Assembly (NCBI RefSeq): GCF_004217185.1
Contig: NZ_SHKL01000001.1
Span: 2,726,001-2,790,000 of the forward strand
From: Pseudonocardia sediminis
Lineage (GTDB): Bacteria; Actinomycetota; Actinomycetes; Mycobacteriales; Pseudonocardiaceae
DNA length: 64,000 bases
Direction of reading: 5' to 3'
In this document: one piece after another, positions 1 to 8,689 of the stretch
How the letters are laid out: every line of letters begins with the position of its first letter
How positions within the stretch are numbered: the first letter of the stretch is position 1
Position numbers and translations under genes: made by a program
Notes under the pieces: generated by a model
Databases searched by the model: none
What the model saw: the letters and a program-made list of their open reading frames with translations, nothing else
What the model was told of the DNA's origin: nothing

Positions 1-594
1 GAAGAGCCGCCGTACGCCGGGCCCGCCGTAGCTCGCGGGCACGTTCGCGCTGAACAGCGCGTCGATCTCGCCGGTGGCCAGCAGGTCACCGAGGGCCCGC
101 TCGGTCTCGACGGCGATCTCGACGCCCTCGGGCCGGCGCTGCGGTACGAAGTCGAACGGCGCCATCGGGATGTCCAGCCCTCCGAGCACCCAACGGTTGC
201 GCCGCGGGTCGAACCCGTACTCGTCGGCAAGGATCCCTTTGGCCCACACCCCGGAGTCCTGCGAGTACATCCCGAACTCACCGATCGTGCGTCCGACGAG
301 GTCGGCCGGGGTCTCGATGCCGGAGCCGGCATGGACGTAGACGCAGGAGTGCCGGAACACCCGGTTGGGGAACGCGGGGATCGCGACGAACGCCCCCGGT
401 TCCTCCTCCAGCACCCGCAGGAGGAACCCGAGCCCGAGTTCGGCGACCTCGAACTCCCGGTCGCGGAGCATGCGGGCGAAGACGTCTGGGACGACGGGCC
501 CGGTCCGCATCTCGATGTCGTGGCCCGGGAAGGTCGCCGCGCCCTCGAACAGGGCGGCGGTGGTGTCGTAACGCATGGAGCCGACGGTGATCAT
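1..594 (-). CDS. ABC-type substrate-binding-like protein (4,5-dihydroxyphthalate decarboxylase-like), partial
   Basis: The frame is open from an ATG at 594 to the window edge, so 198 codons are visible and the C-terminus is missing. The N-terminus starts MITVGSMRYDTT. Later segments such as ELGLGFLLRVLEEEPGAFVA, IGEFGMYSQDSGVWAKG and DALFSANVPASYGG are typical of the periplasmic-binding-fold family often annotated as 4,5-dihydroxyphthalate decarboxylase or as an ABC substrate-binding protein. No signal peptide is visible, which favours the cytoplasmic enzyme-like branch. It is divergent from the LysR gene at 663 across a 68-bp gap, so that regulator probably controls it. The true substrate is unknown. 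Confidence 0.7.
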   Translation of the reverse strand, partial: MITVGSMRYDTTAALFEGAATFPGHDIEMRTGPVVPDVFARMLRDREFEVAELGLGFLLRVLEEEPGAFVAIPAFPNRVFRHSCVYVHAGSGIETPADLVGRTIGEFGMYSQDSGVWAKGILADEYGFDPRRNRWVLGGLDIPMAPFDFVPQRRPEGVEIAVETERALGDLLATGEIDALFSANVPASYGGPGVRRLF

Positions 595-662
595 GGCTCC
601 ACGATGCGCCGCCGGGTCCCTCGGGGTCCAAGACCATGTTGCGCTGGGATTCAGCGCGAACG

Positions 663-1583
663 ATGCTCAATGCCGTGGAGCTGCGACAACTCACCTACTT
701 CGAGGCCGTCGTGCGGTGCGGTGGGTTCACCCGGGCCGCCGGCGACCTGCGGGTGGCGCAGACGGCGATCTCCGCGCAGGTCCGGCGGCTGGAGTCGGAG
801 CTGGGGGTCACGCTGCTGGCGCGCACCACCCGGCGGGTGAGGCTCACCGAGGCGGGGGAGCTGTTCCTCGATCGGGCCCGGCGGGTGCTGGCCGAGCTGG
901 CGGCCGCGCGCGACGAGGCGGCGCAGGTGGCCGACGTCGTGCGCGGCTCGGTCGCGGTCGGGACCACCGGGGTGCTCGGCGGCCTCGACCTGCCCGCGGT
1001 GCTGGCCGGCTTCGCCGCCCGGCACCCGGGCGTCACGCTCTCGTTGCGCACCGGGCTCGTGGACGCCCTCGCCGGCGACCTGGCCGCCGGTGAGCTGGAC
1101 CTCGTGCTCGGCCCGGTCCATCCCGGTCCGCCGTCGGGAGTCCTCGTCACACCCCTGTCCGACGACCGGCTGGTGCTCGTCACGCCACCGGGCCGGGCCG
1201 GCGGCGACCTCACGGCGTTCGCCGGCGAGCCGTTCGTGTGCCTGCCGGTGGGCAGCGGGCTCCGCGAGCTTCTCGACGGCCTCGCCGCCCGGCTCGGGGT
1301 GGACCTGCCGGTCCGGTTCGAGGCGTCGGCGCCGGACGGGGTGCGCGACCTCGTCGCCGCCGGGCTCGGGGTCGCGGTGATGGCCGCCTCCGTCGTCGAG
1401 CGGCCGGGACCCGCCGTCGGGGTGCACGAGGTGGTGCCGCCGACCTCGCATCCGCCGTTCGGCGTGCTGCACCGCTCGTCGATGTCCCCGGCGGCGCGGG
1501 CGCTGCACACCTGGATGATCCGGTCGGCGGGGCCGCCGCCGGGCCGGGAACACCGGCCGGGAACCACCGGTCCGCGCCGGTGA
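663..1583 (+). CDS. LysR-family transcriptional regulator
   Basis: A 306-aa protein with an N-terminal winged helix-turn-helix (VELRQLTYFEAVVRCGGFTR, then AAGDLRVAQTAISAQVRRLE) and a C-terminal LysR substrate-binding domain, the usual length for the family. The ATG at 663 is preferred over one at 636 because MLNAVELRQL sits at the normal distance from the HTH. It is divergent from the substrate-binding-like gene, the classic LysR arrangement in which one intergenic site controls both promoters. The inducer is unknown, presumably the substrate of the divergent gene. Confidence 0.88.
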   Translation: MLNAVELRQLTYFEAVVRCGGFTRAAGDLRVAQTAISAQVRRLESELGVTLLARTTRRVRLTEAGELFLDRARRVLAELAAARDEAAQVADVVRGSVAVGTTGVLGGLDLPAVLAGFAARHPGVTLSLRTGLVDALAGDLAAGELDLVLGPVHPGPPSGVLVTPLSDDRLVLVTPPGRAGGDLTAFAGEPFVCLPVGSGLRELLDGLAARLGVDLPVRFEASAPDGVRDLVAAGLGVAVMAASVVERPGPAVGVHEVVPPTSHPPFGVLHRSSMSPAARALHTWMIRSAGPPPGREHRPGTTGPRR

Positions 1584-1585
1584 TC

Positions 1586-1629
1586 GGCCCCCTCACCGGC
1601 GGGCCGCGTGTCCGGCACGGTCGGGGGCC
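1586..1629. terminator. Candidate bidirectional hairpin between convergent genes
   Basis: GGCCCCC at 1586-1592 pairs with GGGGGCC at 1623-1629 around a GC-rich loop. It lies exactly between the ends of the LysR gene (1583) and the convergent MocR gene (1632). There is no T-run, as is common in high-GC actinobacteria. The loop is long, so this is only a moderate call. Confidence 0.35.
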
Positions 1630-1631
1630 AC

Positions 1632-3023
1632 TCACACGGCCGGTGTCGACGGACCGACGCGTGTGCGGCGCGCGCCGAGGTCGTCGGCGGTCGAGCGGAG
1701 GCGGGCGAAGGCCTCGGTGGTGAGCGGCTCGGGCAGGCCGTAGGGCAGGCGGAGGTGACGTTCGAAGGCTCCGCCGAGGCCGAACCGTGGCCCGGCGGCG
1801 AGGCGCAGGCCGTGGTCGGGGGCGGCGGCCGCGAGCGCGGAGCTGATCGGTGCGTCGAGCCCGACCCAGAGCGACAGCCCGCCCGGTCCCGGCGACACCG
1901 TCCACGACGGGAACCGGTCGCCGAGAAGCTGCAGCAGGTGCGCGCGCCGTCCGCGCAGCTCGTCGCGCCGGTGCGGGAGATGGCTGTCGAGCTGTTCGAG
2001 CAGGACGGTCGAGACGAGCTGGTCGATCACCGACGTGCCCAGGTCGCCGGTCGCCCGGGCCCGGGTGAGCCGCTGGATCGTCGGGGTGGCGGCACGGATC
2101 CAGCCGACGCGCAGGCCACCCCAGACGACCTTGGACAGGGAGCCGATCGTGATCGCCTCCGGGAGGAATGCCGCGACGGGTGCCGGCGGGTCGATGTCGA
2201 GGGCGAGCTCGGCGAGCGTCTCGTCGACGATCACCGGGCAGCCGAGGCGGAGTGCCTCGCGGGCCGCGGTGTCCATGCAGTACCCGGTGGGGTTGTGGAA
2301 GTCGGGCACGAGGTAGGCGAGTGCGCAGCCACGGCTCGCATCGGCGAGTGCCGGCAGGTCCCAGCCGCCGTCCCGGAGGGCGACGGGCGAGATCCGCACC
2401 GCGGCCCGGGACAGGGCCGCCAGCGCCTGCGGGTAGGTCGGATGGTCGACCAGGACCCGGTCACGGGGCGCGGCCAGCGTCCGTACGAGGAGCGACAGGG
2501 CGTGCTGGGCGCCCGAGGTGACCATGATCTGACCGGGAGTGGTCGGCACGCCGCGCGCGGTGAACCGGTCCGCCACCGCGGCGCGCAGCTCCGGGATGCC
2601 CACCAGGTCGTAACCCACGCGGGGGAGGTGACGGGCGAGCATGGTCATCGCCCGGCCGAGGGCGTCGGCGAGGAACGGCCCGGGCGCGGGGGACGAGGCG
2701 ACCGAGAGGTCGATCGTGTCGCTCCCGGTGTCGGCGTGCTCCGCGTCAGTCGGTCCCCGGGGCAGGCGCACCGCGCTCCTGCTCCGCTCACGTGAGGAGA
2801 GGTACCCCTCCTCACGCAGTGCCGCATACGCCGCTCCGACCGTCGTCCGGCTCACGCCGACGGCCGCGGCCAGGTCGCGTTCTCCCGGTAGACGGACGCT
2901 CAGCGGCAGCCGGCCGTCTTGGACCAGCAGGCGTAGCCGGTTCGCCAGCGCACGATGCGCAGGCTCCGGCACGTCACGCCAGTCGCCGAGCTGAGCGGCG
3001 AGCGACGCCGCTCCGATCTGCAC
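1632..3023 (-). CDS. MocR/PdxR-type GntR regulator with aminotransferase domain
   Basis: A 463-aa protein. Residues about 20-90 form a GntR winged helix (VRLPGERDLAAAVGVSRTTV). Residues about 105-440 form a class I aminotransferase fold with the PLP lysine in ITIGSLSKVVWGGLRVGW (Lys about 298) and the HNPTGY loop. MocR proteins use PLP as an effector ligand and regulate neighbouring PLP or amino-acid genes. It is divergent from the aminotransferase at 3085 with a 61-bp gap, so that gene is its probable target. Gene length and motifs look intact. Confidence 0.9.
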   Translation of the reverse strand: MQIGAASLAAQLGDWRDVPEPAHRALANRLRLLVQDGRLPLSVRLPGERDLAAAVGVSRTTVGAAYAALREEGYLSSRERSRSAVRLPRGPTDAEHADTGSDTIDLSVASSPAPGPFLADALGRAMTMLARHLPRVGYDLVGIPELRAAVADRFTARGVPTTPGQIMVTSGAQHALSLLVRTLAAPRDRVLVDHPTYPQALAALSRAAVRISPVALRDGGWDLPALADASRGCALAYLVPDFHNPTGYCMDTAAREALRLGCPVIVDETLAELALDIDPPAPVAAFLPEAITIGSLSKVVWGGLRVGWIRAATPTIQRLTRARATGDLGTSVIDQLVSTVLLEQLDSHLPHRRDELRGRRAHLLQLLGDRFPSWTVSPGPGGLSLWVGLDAPISSALAAAAPDHGLRLAAGPRFGLGGAFERHLRLPYGLPEPLTTEAFARLRSTADDLGARRTRVGPSTPAV

Positions 3024-3084
3024 CGGTCCAGGATCGTCGATCTGGCTATGGGAAGCAATGCCAGAGATCGGTCAGGGTGGGTCC

Positions 3085-4194
3085 ATGTCGCTACCGCGTT
3101 TCGCTCTCGAGGACTGGGTGGCCGCGCACAAGAAGTCGTGCCGCTACTCGATGGGAAGCTCCGACGTGGAGCCGGTGACGATCGGGGAGCTCTTCGACGG
3201 GGCCGATGCACAGACCCGGCGGCTGTGGTCGGAGACGACCCTGTCCTACGGGGACTCGCGCGGGTCGGCGCTGCTGCGCGAGCACGTCGCCGCGCTCTAC
3301 GACACGCTCGGCGCCGATGACGTGCACACCTTCAACGGCGCGACCGAGGCCGTCTTCGCGCTGATCAACGTCCTGGTCGAGCCGGGTTCCGAGGTCGTGG
3401 TCGTCGGGCCGACCTACCAGCTGCTGACCGACCTGCCGGCCGCGGCGGGTGCCACGGTGCGTCGCGTGGATCTGCGCGCCGAGGACGGCTGGACCCTCGA
3501 CATGGACGCCCTCGCCGCGGCCGTGACCGACCGCACCGCCGTGGTCGTGATCAACTTTCCGAACAACCCGACCGGCGCCACCCTTACGCCGGCCCGGTTC
3601 GACGACGTCGTGGAGTTGACCCGCCGCGCCGACGCCCGGCTGGTCAGCGACGAGGTCTACCGCGGTCTCGACCCGGCCGGGGTCCCGCTGCCCGCGGCCG
3701 CGGACCGGGGCCCGCACTGCATCAGCATCGGGTCGGTGTCGAAGGTCTACGGCCTGCCCGGTGCCCGGATCGGCTGGGTCGCGAGTTCCGACCGCGATCT
3801 TCTCGACCGGCTCCGGACCTACCGCTACTGGACCTCGCTCGGCAACAACGCGGCCGGGGAGGTGTTCGCCGTCTGCGGGCTGCGACGATCCCGGGCGCTG
3901 CTGGGGCGCGCCAGGAACCTCGTCACCGCCAACGCCGCGCGCCTCGCCGAGTTCGTCGCCGCGCGCTCCGAGCACCTCGCCCACACACCGGCACGCGCCG
4001 GGACCGTCGCCATGGTCGAGCTCCGACACCACGGCGCGACGGCGCTGGCCACGCGGATGGCGCGCGAGCACTCCGTGTGGGCGGTCCCCAGCGGCGTCCT
4101 GCACCTCCCGGACACCCACCTCCGGGTGGGCCTGGGCCGCGCAACGCTCGATCGGACCCTCGAGGCACTCGACGAGTGCCTGTCCGAGCCGTGA
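3085..4194 (+). CDS. PLP-dependent aminotransferase, class I/II
   Basis: A 369-aa fold-type I aminotransferase. Visible motifs are VVVINFPNNPTGATL (PLP/aspartate region), LVSDEVYRGLD, and the Schiff-base lysine in ISIGSVSKVYGLPGARIGW. The ATG at 3085 (MSLPRFALEDW) follows a GGGTGGG stretch and is preferred to the ATG at 3058. It is divergent from the MocR regulator, suggesting PLP- or amino-acid-responsive expression. The substrate is not evident; related sequences act on arginine-like or aspartate-like amino acids, but that is only suggestive. Confidence 0.85.
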   Translation: MSLPRFALEDWVAAHKKSCRYSMGSSDVEPVTIGELFDGADAQTRRLWSETTLSYGDSRGSALLREHVAALYDTLGADDVHTFNGATEAVFALINVLVEPGSEVVVVGPTYQLLTDLPAAAGATVRRVDLRAEDGWTLDMDALAAAVTDRTAVVVINFPNNPTGATLTPARFDDVVELTRRADARLVSDEVYRGLDPAGVPLPAAADRGPHCISIGSVSKVYGLPGARIGWVASSDRDLLDRLRTYRYWTSLGNNAAGEVFAVCGLRRSRALLGRARNLVTANAARLAEFVAARSEHLAHTPARAGTVAMVELRHHGATALATRMAREHSVWAVPSGVLHLPDTHLRVGLGRATLDRTLEALDECLSEP

Positions 4195-4215
4195 CGCGCC
4201 GTCCCGGCTTCCGTA

Positions 4216-4237
4216 CGGCGTCTCGAGCGGGACGCCG
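4216..4237 (+). terminator. Stem-loop downstream of the aminotransferase
   Basis: CGGCGTC at 4216-4222 and GACGCCG at 4231-4237 form a 7-bp stem with an 8-nt loop, 21 bp after the aminotransferase stop codon. There is no U-tract. It is consistent with an actinobacterial terminator. Confidence 0.4.
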
Positions 4238-4371
4238 GGTCCCGTCTCCGTCCTGAGGGGGAGAAGGGCCGCGGAACGTCCTCCCTGTCACGGAGGTGGA
4301 GCTGCGGTGATCGTTCCTAGTCTCGTTCGAGCCGGTCGCAGACGGTGACCGGGCGAGGAGAGGGGACGACG

Positions 4372-4890
4372 ATGACGACACCACCGGAGGGAAACGGGCT
4401 GCTGCCCGGGGTCTCGCGCCCGGGGCGGCCCGATCTGGGATGGCCCGAGCTGGCCGCGACGGCCGTGCTCGTGGTCCTGTTCTCGGTGACGGCCGGCATC
4501 GGCTGGGTCGCCGGGGTGGCGGAGCTGGCGGAGCCCTCCCGGAGCGCCGGGCTCCCGGTGACCGTCGACGTGCGCGGCAACCCGGCGGACCCGCCCGGTG
4601 ACGCCGACCTGTTCGCCCAGCGCGTCCTGGTCGAGGCACTGACCAACGTCGTCCGCCACGCCGGACCCACCCCCACGCGGGTCGGGGTCGGTCACGACCC
4701 GGACACGGTGGTCGTGACCGTGCAGGACGCCGGACCGGTGCCGGGCCACCGCCCGCCGACCACGGGATCGGGAATGGGCCTGGTCGGGATGCGGGAGCGG
4801 GCCGCTCTGCTCGGGGGCTCGGTCCAGGCCGGCCCGCACGGAGCGGGCTGGCGGGTCCGGGCCGTCCTGCACCGTCCGGCACCCGACTGA
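4372..4890 (+). CDS. Truncated sensor-histidine-kinase-like protein (ATPase domain only)
   Basis: A 172-aa protein starting at an ATG preceded by GAGGAGAGG. One hydrophobic segment (residues about 28-50) runs directly into the end of a kinase linker (VAELAEPSRSAGLPVTVDV) and then a HATPase_c domain with an N box (EALTNVVRHA), a DAG motif in VTVQDAGP and GSGMGLVGMRERAALLGG. This is the C-terminal end of a NarL-type kinase. The other membrane helices and the histidine-bearing dimerisation domain are absent, as if an internal deletion joined helix 1 to the linker. It could not autophosphorylate as a normal kinase, and no response regulator is adjacent. It is probably a decayed gene, although the frame is open. 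Confidence 0.7.
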   Translation: MTTPPEGNGLLPGVSRPGRPDLGWPELAATAVLVVLFSVTAGIGWVAGVAELAEPSRSAGLPVTVDVRGNPADPPGDADLFAQRVLVEALTNVVRHAGPTPTRVGVGHDPDTVVVTVQDAGPVPGHRPPTTGSGMGLVGMRERAALLGGSVQAGPHGAGWRVRAVLHRPAPD

Positions 4891-4937
4891 GGCCGACGCG
4901 TACCGGACCGGGCACCGGTGGTGACCGGAGGGGCACG

Positions 4938-5753
4938 ATGTGTGTCGTGACCGACGAGCACCCCGGCATCGATCTGAGCAGACCCAACGCGGCGCGCATC
5001 TACGACTACATGCTCGGCGGCTCGCACAACTTCGCGGTGGACCGCGCCGCCGGGGAGGCGATGCTGGCCCGGTTCCCCGACGCCGCGCTGGCCGGGCACG
5101 CCAACCGGGCGTTCCTCGGACGCGCCGTCGAACTCTGTTGTGAGCTCGGGATCTCCCAGTTCCTCGATCTCGGCTCGGGGATCCCGACCGCCGGCAACGT
5201 CCACGACATCGCCCGGCGTCATCTGCCCGACGCCCGCGTGGCCTACGTCGACATCGAGCCCGTCGCGGTGGCGCACAGCCGCGCCGTGCTGGCCGATCAG
5301 GTCGGGGTCACGATCACTCGGGCCGACCTGCGCGATCCCGACCAGGTCCTCAGCGCCGACGGGGTCCGCGGGCTCCTGGACTTCGAGGCCCCGGTGGCCG
5401 TGCTCGCGGTGGCGGCACTGCACTACGTGGCCCCCGACGACGACCTGCCCGCGGTCGTCGGCCGGTACCGGGAGGTGATGGCCCCCGGCAGCGCGCTGGT
5501 GATCTCGCACGGCAGCGACGACGTCGCCGACCCCGCCGCGGCCGCCCACATGCGTGAGCTCGCCGAGGTCATGGCCACCAGCGCCACCCCGGCCTACCTG
5601 CGCAGCCGCGCCCGGCTCCACGAGGCGCTGGCCGGGTTCGACCTCGTCGACCCCGGCCTGGTCGACATCCGCCGCTGGCGCACCCACTCCGAGCTCCCGG
5701 ACACCGCCGTCTACGGCGCGGTGGGACTCGTATCGGCCCGCCGTCGACGGTGA
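4938..5753 (+). CDS. SAM-dependent methyltransferase, DUF574 family
   Basis: A 271-aa protein with the family hallmarks DLSRPNAARIYDYMLGGSHN near the N-terminus, the SAM-binding FLDLGSGIPTAGNVH, AYVDIEPVAVAH and ALHYVAPDDD. This group is expanded in actinomycetes and its natural substrates are mostly unknown. The start may be the ATG at 4938 or one of the GTGs a few codons later. It stands alone between the kinase remnant and a convergent methyltransferase. Confidence 0.85.
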   Translation: MCVVTDEHPGIDLSRPNAARIYDYMLGGSHNFAVDRAAGEAMLARFPDAALAGHANRAFLGRAVELCCELGISQFLDLGSGIPTAGNVHDIARRHLPDARVAYVDIEPVAVAHSRAVLADQVGVTITRADLRDPDQVLSADGVRGLLDFEAPVAVLAVAALHYVAPDDDLPAVVGRYREVMAPGSALVISHGSDDVADPAAAAHMRELAEVMATSATPAYLRSRARLHEALAGFDLVDPGLVDIRRWRTHSELPDTAVYGAVGLVSARRRR

Positions 5754-5832
5754 CGCCGTGCCGGATCGCTCTGCTGACCGACCGGTTCCGGGCCGCGCTC
5801 GCGTTCCGTATGCCCGCGGCCGAGCCGGGTGC

Positions 5833-6555
5833 TCAGTCCTTGACGGCCACCAGCACGACGTAGAACAGCTCGGTGCCGGCCATGCTGAGGCGGTGGCGGA
5901 AGTGGCGGCGGATCAGTACGCGGGTGGCGGTCCGCCGGGCCAGCATCGTCTCGACGTCGGCGAGGTCACTGCGTCCGTCGACGTCGGAGACCGTCAGCGC
6001 GAGGTGGGAGCCGGACGGGAAGGCGTCCCAGAGTTCCCCGAGCGCGTCGACCGGGACGTGGCCCTGCCCGACGGCACCGGCGGCGACCAGGGTGTTCAGC
6101 CCTTCGTCGGTGATGAGGTCCCGTACCCGGCCGGAGTCGAGCCGCTGCCCGACCAGGTAGTGACGGTAGAGCTGTGGGCGGTCGCGGTGGGCGGCGTCGC
6201 GTGCCTCCGGGATGCCGTCGGCGCCCACGACGACGGTCACGCCGCGAGCGGTCAGCTCCTCGCCGACGACACCGTTGCCGGCGCCGAGGTCGAAGGCGCG
6301 CAGGTCGGTGACCTGTTCCCCGGCCGCTTCGGCCAGCGCCGAGGCGACGGTGGCGGGGGAGGAGCACTCCAGACGACGTTGCACCACCTCCTCGTAGAGC
6401 CCGGGCACCGCGTAGACGGTGGCGTAGTCGTGCAGTGCGATCCGCTCGGTGCCGCCGCCGGCGCCGGGACGGTGCAGGAGGAACTCCTCCTGGCTCTGGC
6501 TCCGGTCCGGGGTCGTGTCGAGCTCCACGGTCCAGGCGTTCGGCGTCGCTGTCAT
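5833..6555 (-). CDS. Class I SAM-dependent methyltransferase
   Basis: A 240-aa protein starting MTATPNAWTVELD at an ATG at 6555. Motif I is DLRAFDLGAGNGVVGEEL, followed by VVVGADGIPEARDAA; the C-terminus carries the beta-strand TELFYVVLVAVKD. It is convergent with the DUF574 methyltransferase and lies 98 bp downstream of the end of the deacetylase gene on the same strand. It might therefore be a tenth, loosely attached gene of the upstream inositol-type operon, although the gap breaks the tight overlap pattern. Its substrate is unknown. Confidence 0.82.
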   Translation of the reverse strand: MTATPNAWTVELDTTPDRSQSQEEFLLHRPGAGGGTERIALHDYATVYAVPGLYEEVVQRRLECSSPATVASALAEAAGEQVTDLRAFDLGAGNGVVGEELTARGVTVVVGADGIPEARDAAHRDRPQLYRHYLVGQRLDSGRVRDLITDEGLNTLVAAGAVGQGHVPVDALGELWDAFPSGSHLALTVSDVDGRSDLADVETMLARRTATRVLIRRHFRHRLSMAGTELFYVVLVAVKD

Positions 6556-6653
6556 GGGTCCAGTGTGCACGGCACCGGCCCCGGGAACCCGGACCCGACG
6601 AGGAGCCCCGGGCGGCGCCGGACCGGGCGGCGGTCTCGTCGTCTCCGGCCCGG

Positions 6654-7445
6654 TCAGGGGCCGGGGATGCGGAACGCCTCGACGGCGCACCCGGCGCCGA
6701 GGCGGGAGCCCTCGTCCGCGGCGATCCTCCGCAGTGTTGCGGCGACCTCGCCGTCGCCGCCGAACTGGAAGCCGACCTGGGTGGCGTAACAGCGCGCCGC
6801 CCGGGTCTTGCCGGGCAGGGTCGCCACCACGTCGACGCCGCGGTCCGGGCCGTCGGGCACCGCCCACCACGGGCGCCCGTCGTTCCGGGCCACGTACGGG
6901 ACGTCGCGCCACCACCAGGCCGCGGGGGCGAGGGCGCGCACCGCCTCGGTGACCACCCGGTGGTCGGCGTGGTCCCCGATCGCCTGCGGGGCGAGCACGA
7001 GGTCCGCCGCCGCGAGGTGGGGCGCCAGCAGTGGTGGCAGCGCCCGGGCCGCGTCGTCGTCGGGTCGGACGCCGTCGAAGAGTGCGGCCGCGGAGTCGTA
7101 GCCGCGGTGCGGTGCCTCGGCGAGGGGCAGGTGCACCGGCCGGGCGCCGAGCACGGCGCACGCCGCGCGGTCCTCGTCGCGGCGCAGGGCCATGTAGTCG
7201 ACGTCGGGTCCGAGCCCCTTGTCCAGCTGGGTGGACAGGGCGAAGCCCCGGGGGTCGGGGACCGAGGCGGTGAAGCACGTCAGCACGAGTACCCGCCACC
7301 CGGACGCGGCCAGCGCGGCGAGGGTGGCCCCGGCGGAGAACACGGCGTCGTCGAGGTGCGGGCTGACCGCGACCGCGGTCGCGACCCGCCCGTGCGGGCC
7401 CGCCGGCAGGGAGGTGACACCGGCGGCGGTCACCGGGGGCGTCAC
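6654..7445 (-). CDS. PIG-L/LmbE-family deacetylase
   Basis: A 263-aa protein with the zinc-binding signature AVSPHLDDAVFSAGATL and a later APQAIGDHADHRVV, diagnostic of the PIG-L/MshB/BshB family that removes N-acetyl groups from GlcNAc-linked inositol, malate or lipids. The start is taken as the GTG at 7445, which overlaps the glycosyltransferase stop by GTGA. It is the last gene of the nine-gene operon. Next to a GT4 glycosyltransferase and an inositol-phosphate synthase it mirrors the first steps of mycothiol synthesis (MshA/MshB chemistry). The other neighbours are not mycothiol genes, so it more likely acts on a different amino-sugar conjugate. Confidence 0.85.
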   Translation of the reverse strand: MTPPVTAAGVTSLPAGPHGRVATAVAVSPHLDDAVFSAGATLAALAASGWRVLVLTCFTASVPDPRGFALSTQLDKGLGPDVDYMALRRDEDRAACAVLGARPVHLPLAEAPHRGYDSAAALFDGVRPDDDAARALPPLLAPHLAAADLVLAPQAIGDHADHRVVTEAVRALAPAAWWWRDVPYVARNDGRPWWAVPDGPDRGVDVVATLPGKTRAARCYATQVGFQFGGDGEVAATLRRIAADEGSRLGAGCAVEAFRIPGP

Positions 7446-8689
7446 AGCAGGTGCGGCGCGGCGCGGAACCGGCATTCCGGGTCCATCGCCGGCTGCTCGA
7501 TCGCGGCCACGCCCGCGCCGCGGGCGATCACCTCGTCGTACACCCCGGTGATCCGCGCGGCGACCACGGGCCAGGACCAGCGCCGGCGCACCTCGTCCAG
7601 CGCGCACTCGGCCAGGCGCCGCCGCCGGGGTGCGTCGTCGATGAGCCGGGCCAGCGCGGTCGCCAGCGCCGCGGGCTCACCCGCCGGCACGAGGACCCCG
7701 TTCTCGTCGTCGCGCACGCAGTCCCGCACGCCGACGACGTCGGTGGAGACGACCGGGAGCCCGGAGGCCATCGCCTCCAGGACGGTGTTGGAGAAGCCCT
7801 CGGCGTAGGTGGGGCTGACGAAGATCTCCCCGCGCCGGTAGACCTCCTCGGCCCGCTCGTAGGGCACCGCGCCGAGGACCTCGACGTGCTCGCCGAGACC
7901 GAGCTCGGCGATCCGTTCCGCGACGCGCCGGGTGTCGGGTCCGATGCCGGACACCAGCAGCCGCACCCGCCGGTGCTCGAGCAGCGAGGAGACGGCGTCG
8001 AGCAGGTCGAGCACGCCTTTCCGGGCGTCGATCCGGCCGTGGTAGAGCAGGACGGCGGGGTCGGAGACGGCGCCGGGCGGGCCCGCGGGGAAGAACCGGT
8101 CGGCGTCGGTGGCCCCGGGGATCACGGCGAACCGGGCCCGGTCGACGTCGTGGCGGTCGGCGACCTCGGCGGCGAAGGAGTCCGACCCGATCAGCAGCGC
8201 CGGCGCACCCTGCATCACCGCGCGGTTGAGTGCGCGGTGGGTGGTGCAGCAGGTGCCGACCCAGTGCCCGTCACCGCCCTGCACCGAGACCACCGCGGGG
8301 AGTCCGGTGGTGTGCGCGGCGCGCAGCACGGCCAGCCCGTTGGGGTAGGAGTACTGCGCGTGCAGCACGTCGAACGGCGTCGCCGCGTGCAGGTCGAGCA
8401 CGGCGTCGGTCATGGCCCGGACGTCGGCCTCGAAGTCGGCCGGGTGGCCGTGGGCGACGGCCTGCTCGCCGAGGGACTCCAGGGCCACCACCGGCACACC
8501 GTCGGGGATCCGGTCGGCGGGCGGGGGCCCGCCGCCGTAGACGGCGCGCCCGGCCTCGTCGCCGCGGTACTGCGAGACCAGCGTGGGCTCGTGCCCGGCG
8601 GCGACGAGATGGCGCAGCAGGTTCTCGGCGTAGGCGCTCATGCCCGAGACGGCGGGCCAGTAGCGGCGGGAGACGAAGCAGATCCTCAC
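7442..8689 (-). CDS. GT4-family glycosyltransferase
   Basis: A 415-aa GT-B enzyme. The N-terminal domain opens VRICFVSRRYWPAVSGMSAY with the glycine-rich acceptor loop. The C-terminal domain has LLYHGRIDARKGVLDLLDA and the E-x7-E donor motif EGFSNTVLEAMASGLPVV, as in retaining GT4 enzymes such as MshA. The GTG at 8689 overlaps the isomerase stop by GTGA. It probably transfers a nucleotide-activated sugar to an acceptor made by the upstream genes, plausibly an inositol derivative. Donor and acceptor cannot be assigned from motifs. The last residues run into the deacetylase start through another 4-nt overlap. Confidence 0.87.
   Translation of the reverse strand: MRICFVSRRYWPAVSGMSAYAENLLRHLVAAGHEPTLVSQYRGDEAGRAVYGGGPPPADRIPDGVPVVALESLGEQAVAHGHPADFEADVRAMTDAVLDLHAATPFDVLHAQYSYPNGLAVLRAAHTTGLPAVVSVQGGDGHWVGTCCTTHRALNRAVMQGAPALLIGSDSFAAEVADRHDVDRARFAVIPGATDADRFFPAGPPGAVSDPAVLLYHGRIDARKGVLDLLDAVSSLLEHRRVRLLVSGIGPDTRRVAERIAELGLGEHVEVLGAVPYERAEEVYRRGEIFVSPTYAEGFSNTVLEAMASGLPVVSTDVVGVRDCVRDDENGVLVPAGEPAALATALARLIDDAPRRRRLAECALDEVRRRWSWPVVAARITGVYDEVIARGAGVAAIEQPAMDPECRFRAAPHLL

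Noticed and set aside
651..1618. Long minus-strand reading frames opposite the LysR gene
   Set aside because: They are Arg/Pro-rich shadows of a high-GC gene with a clear family match on the plus strand.
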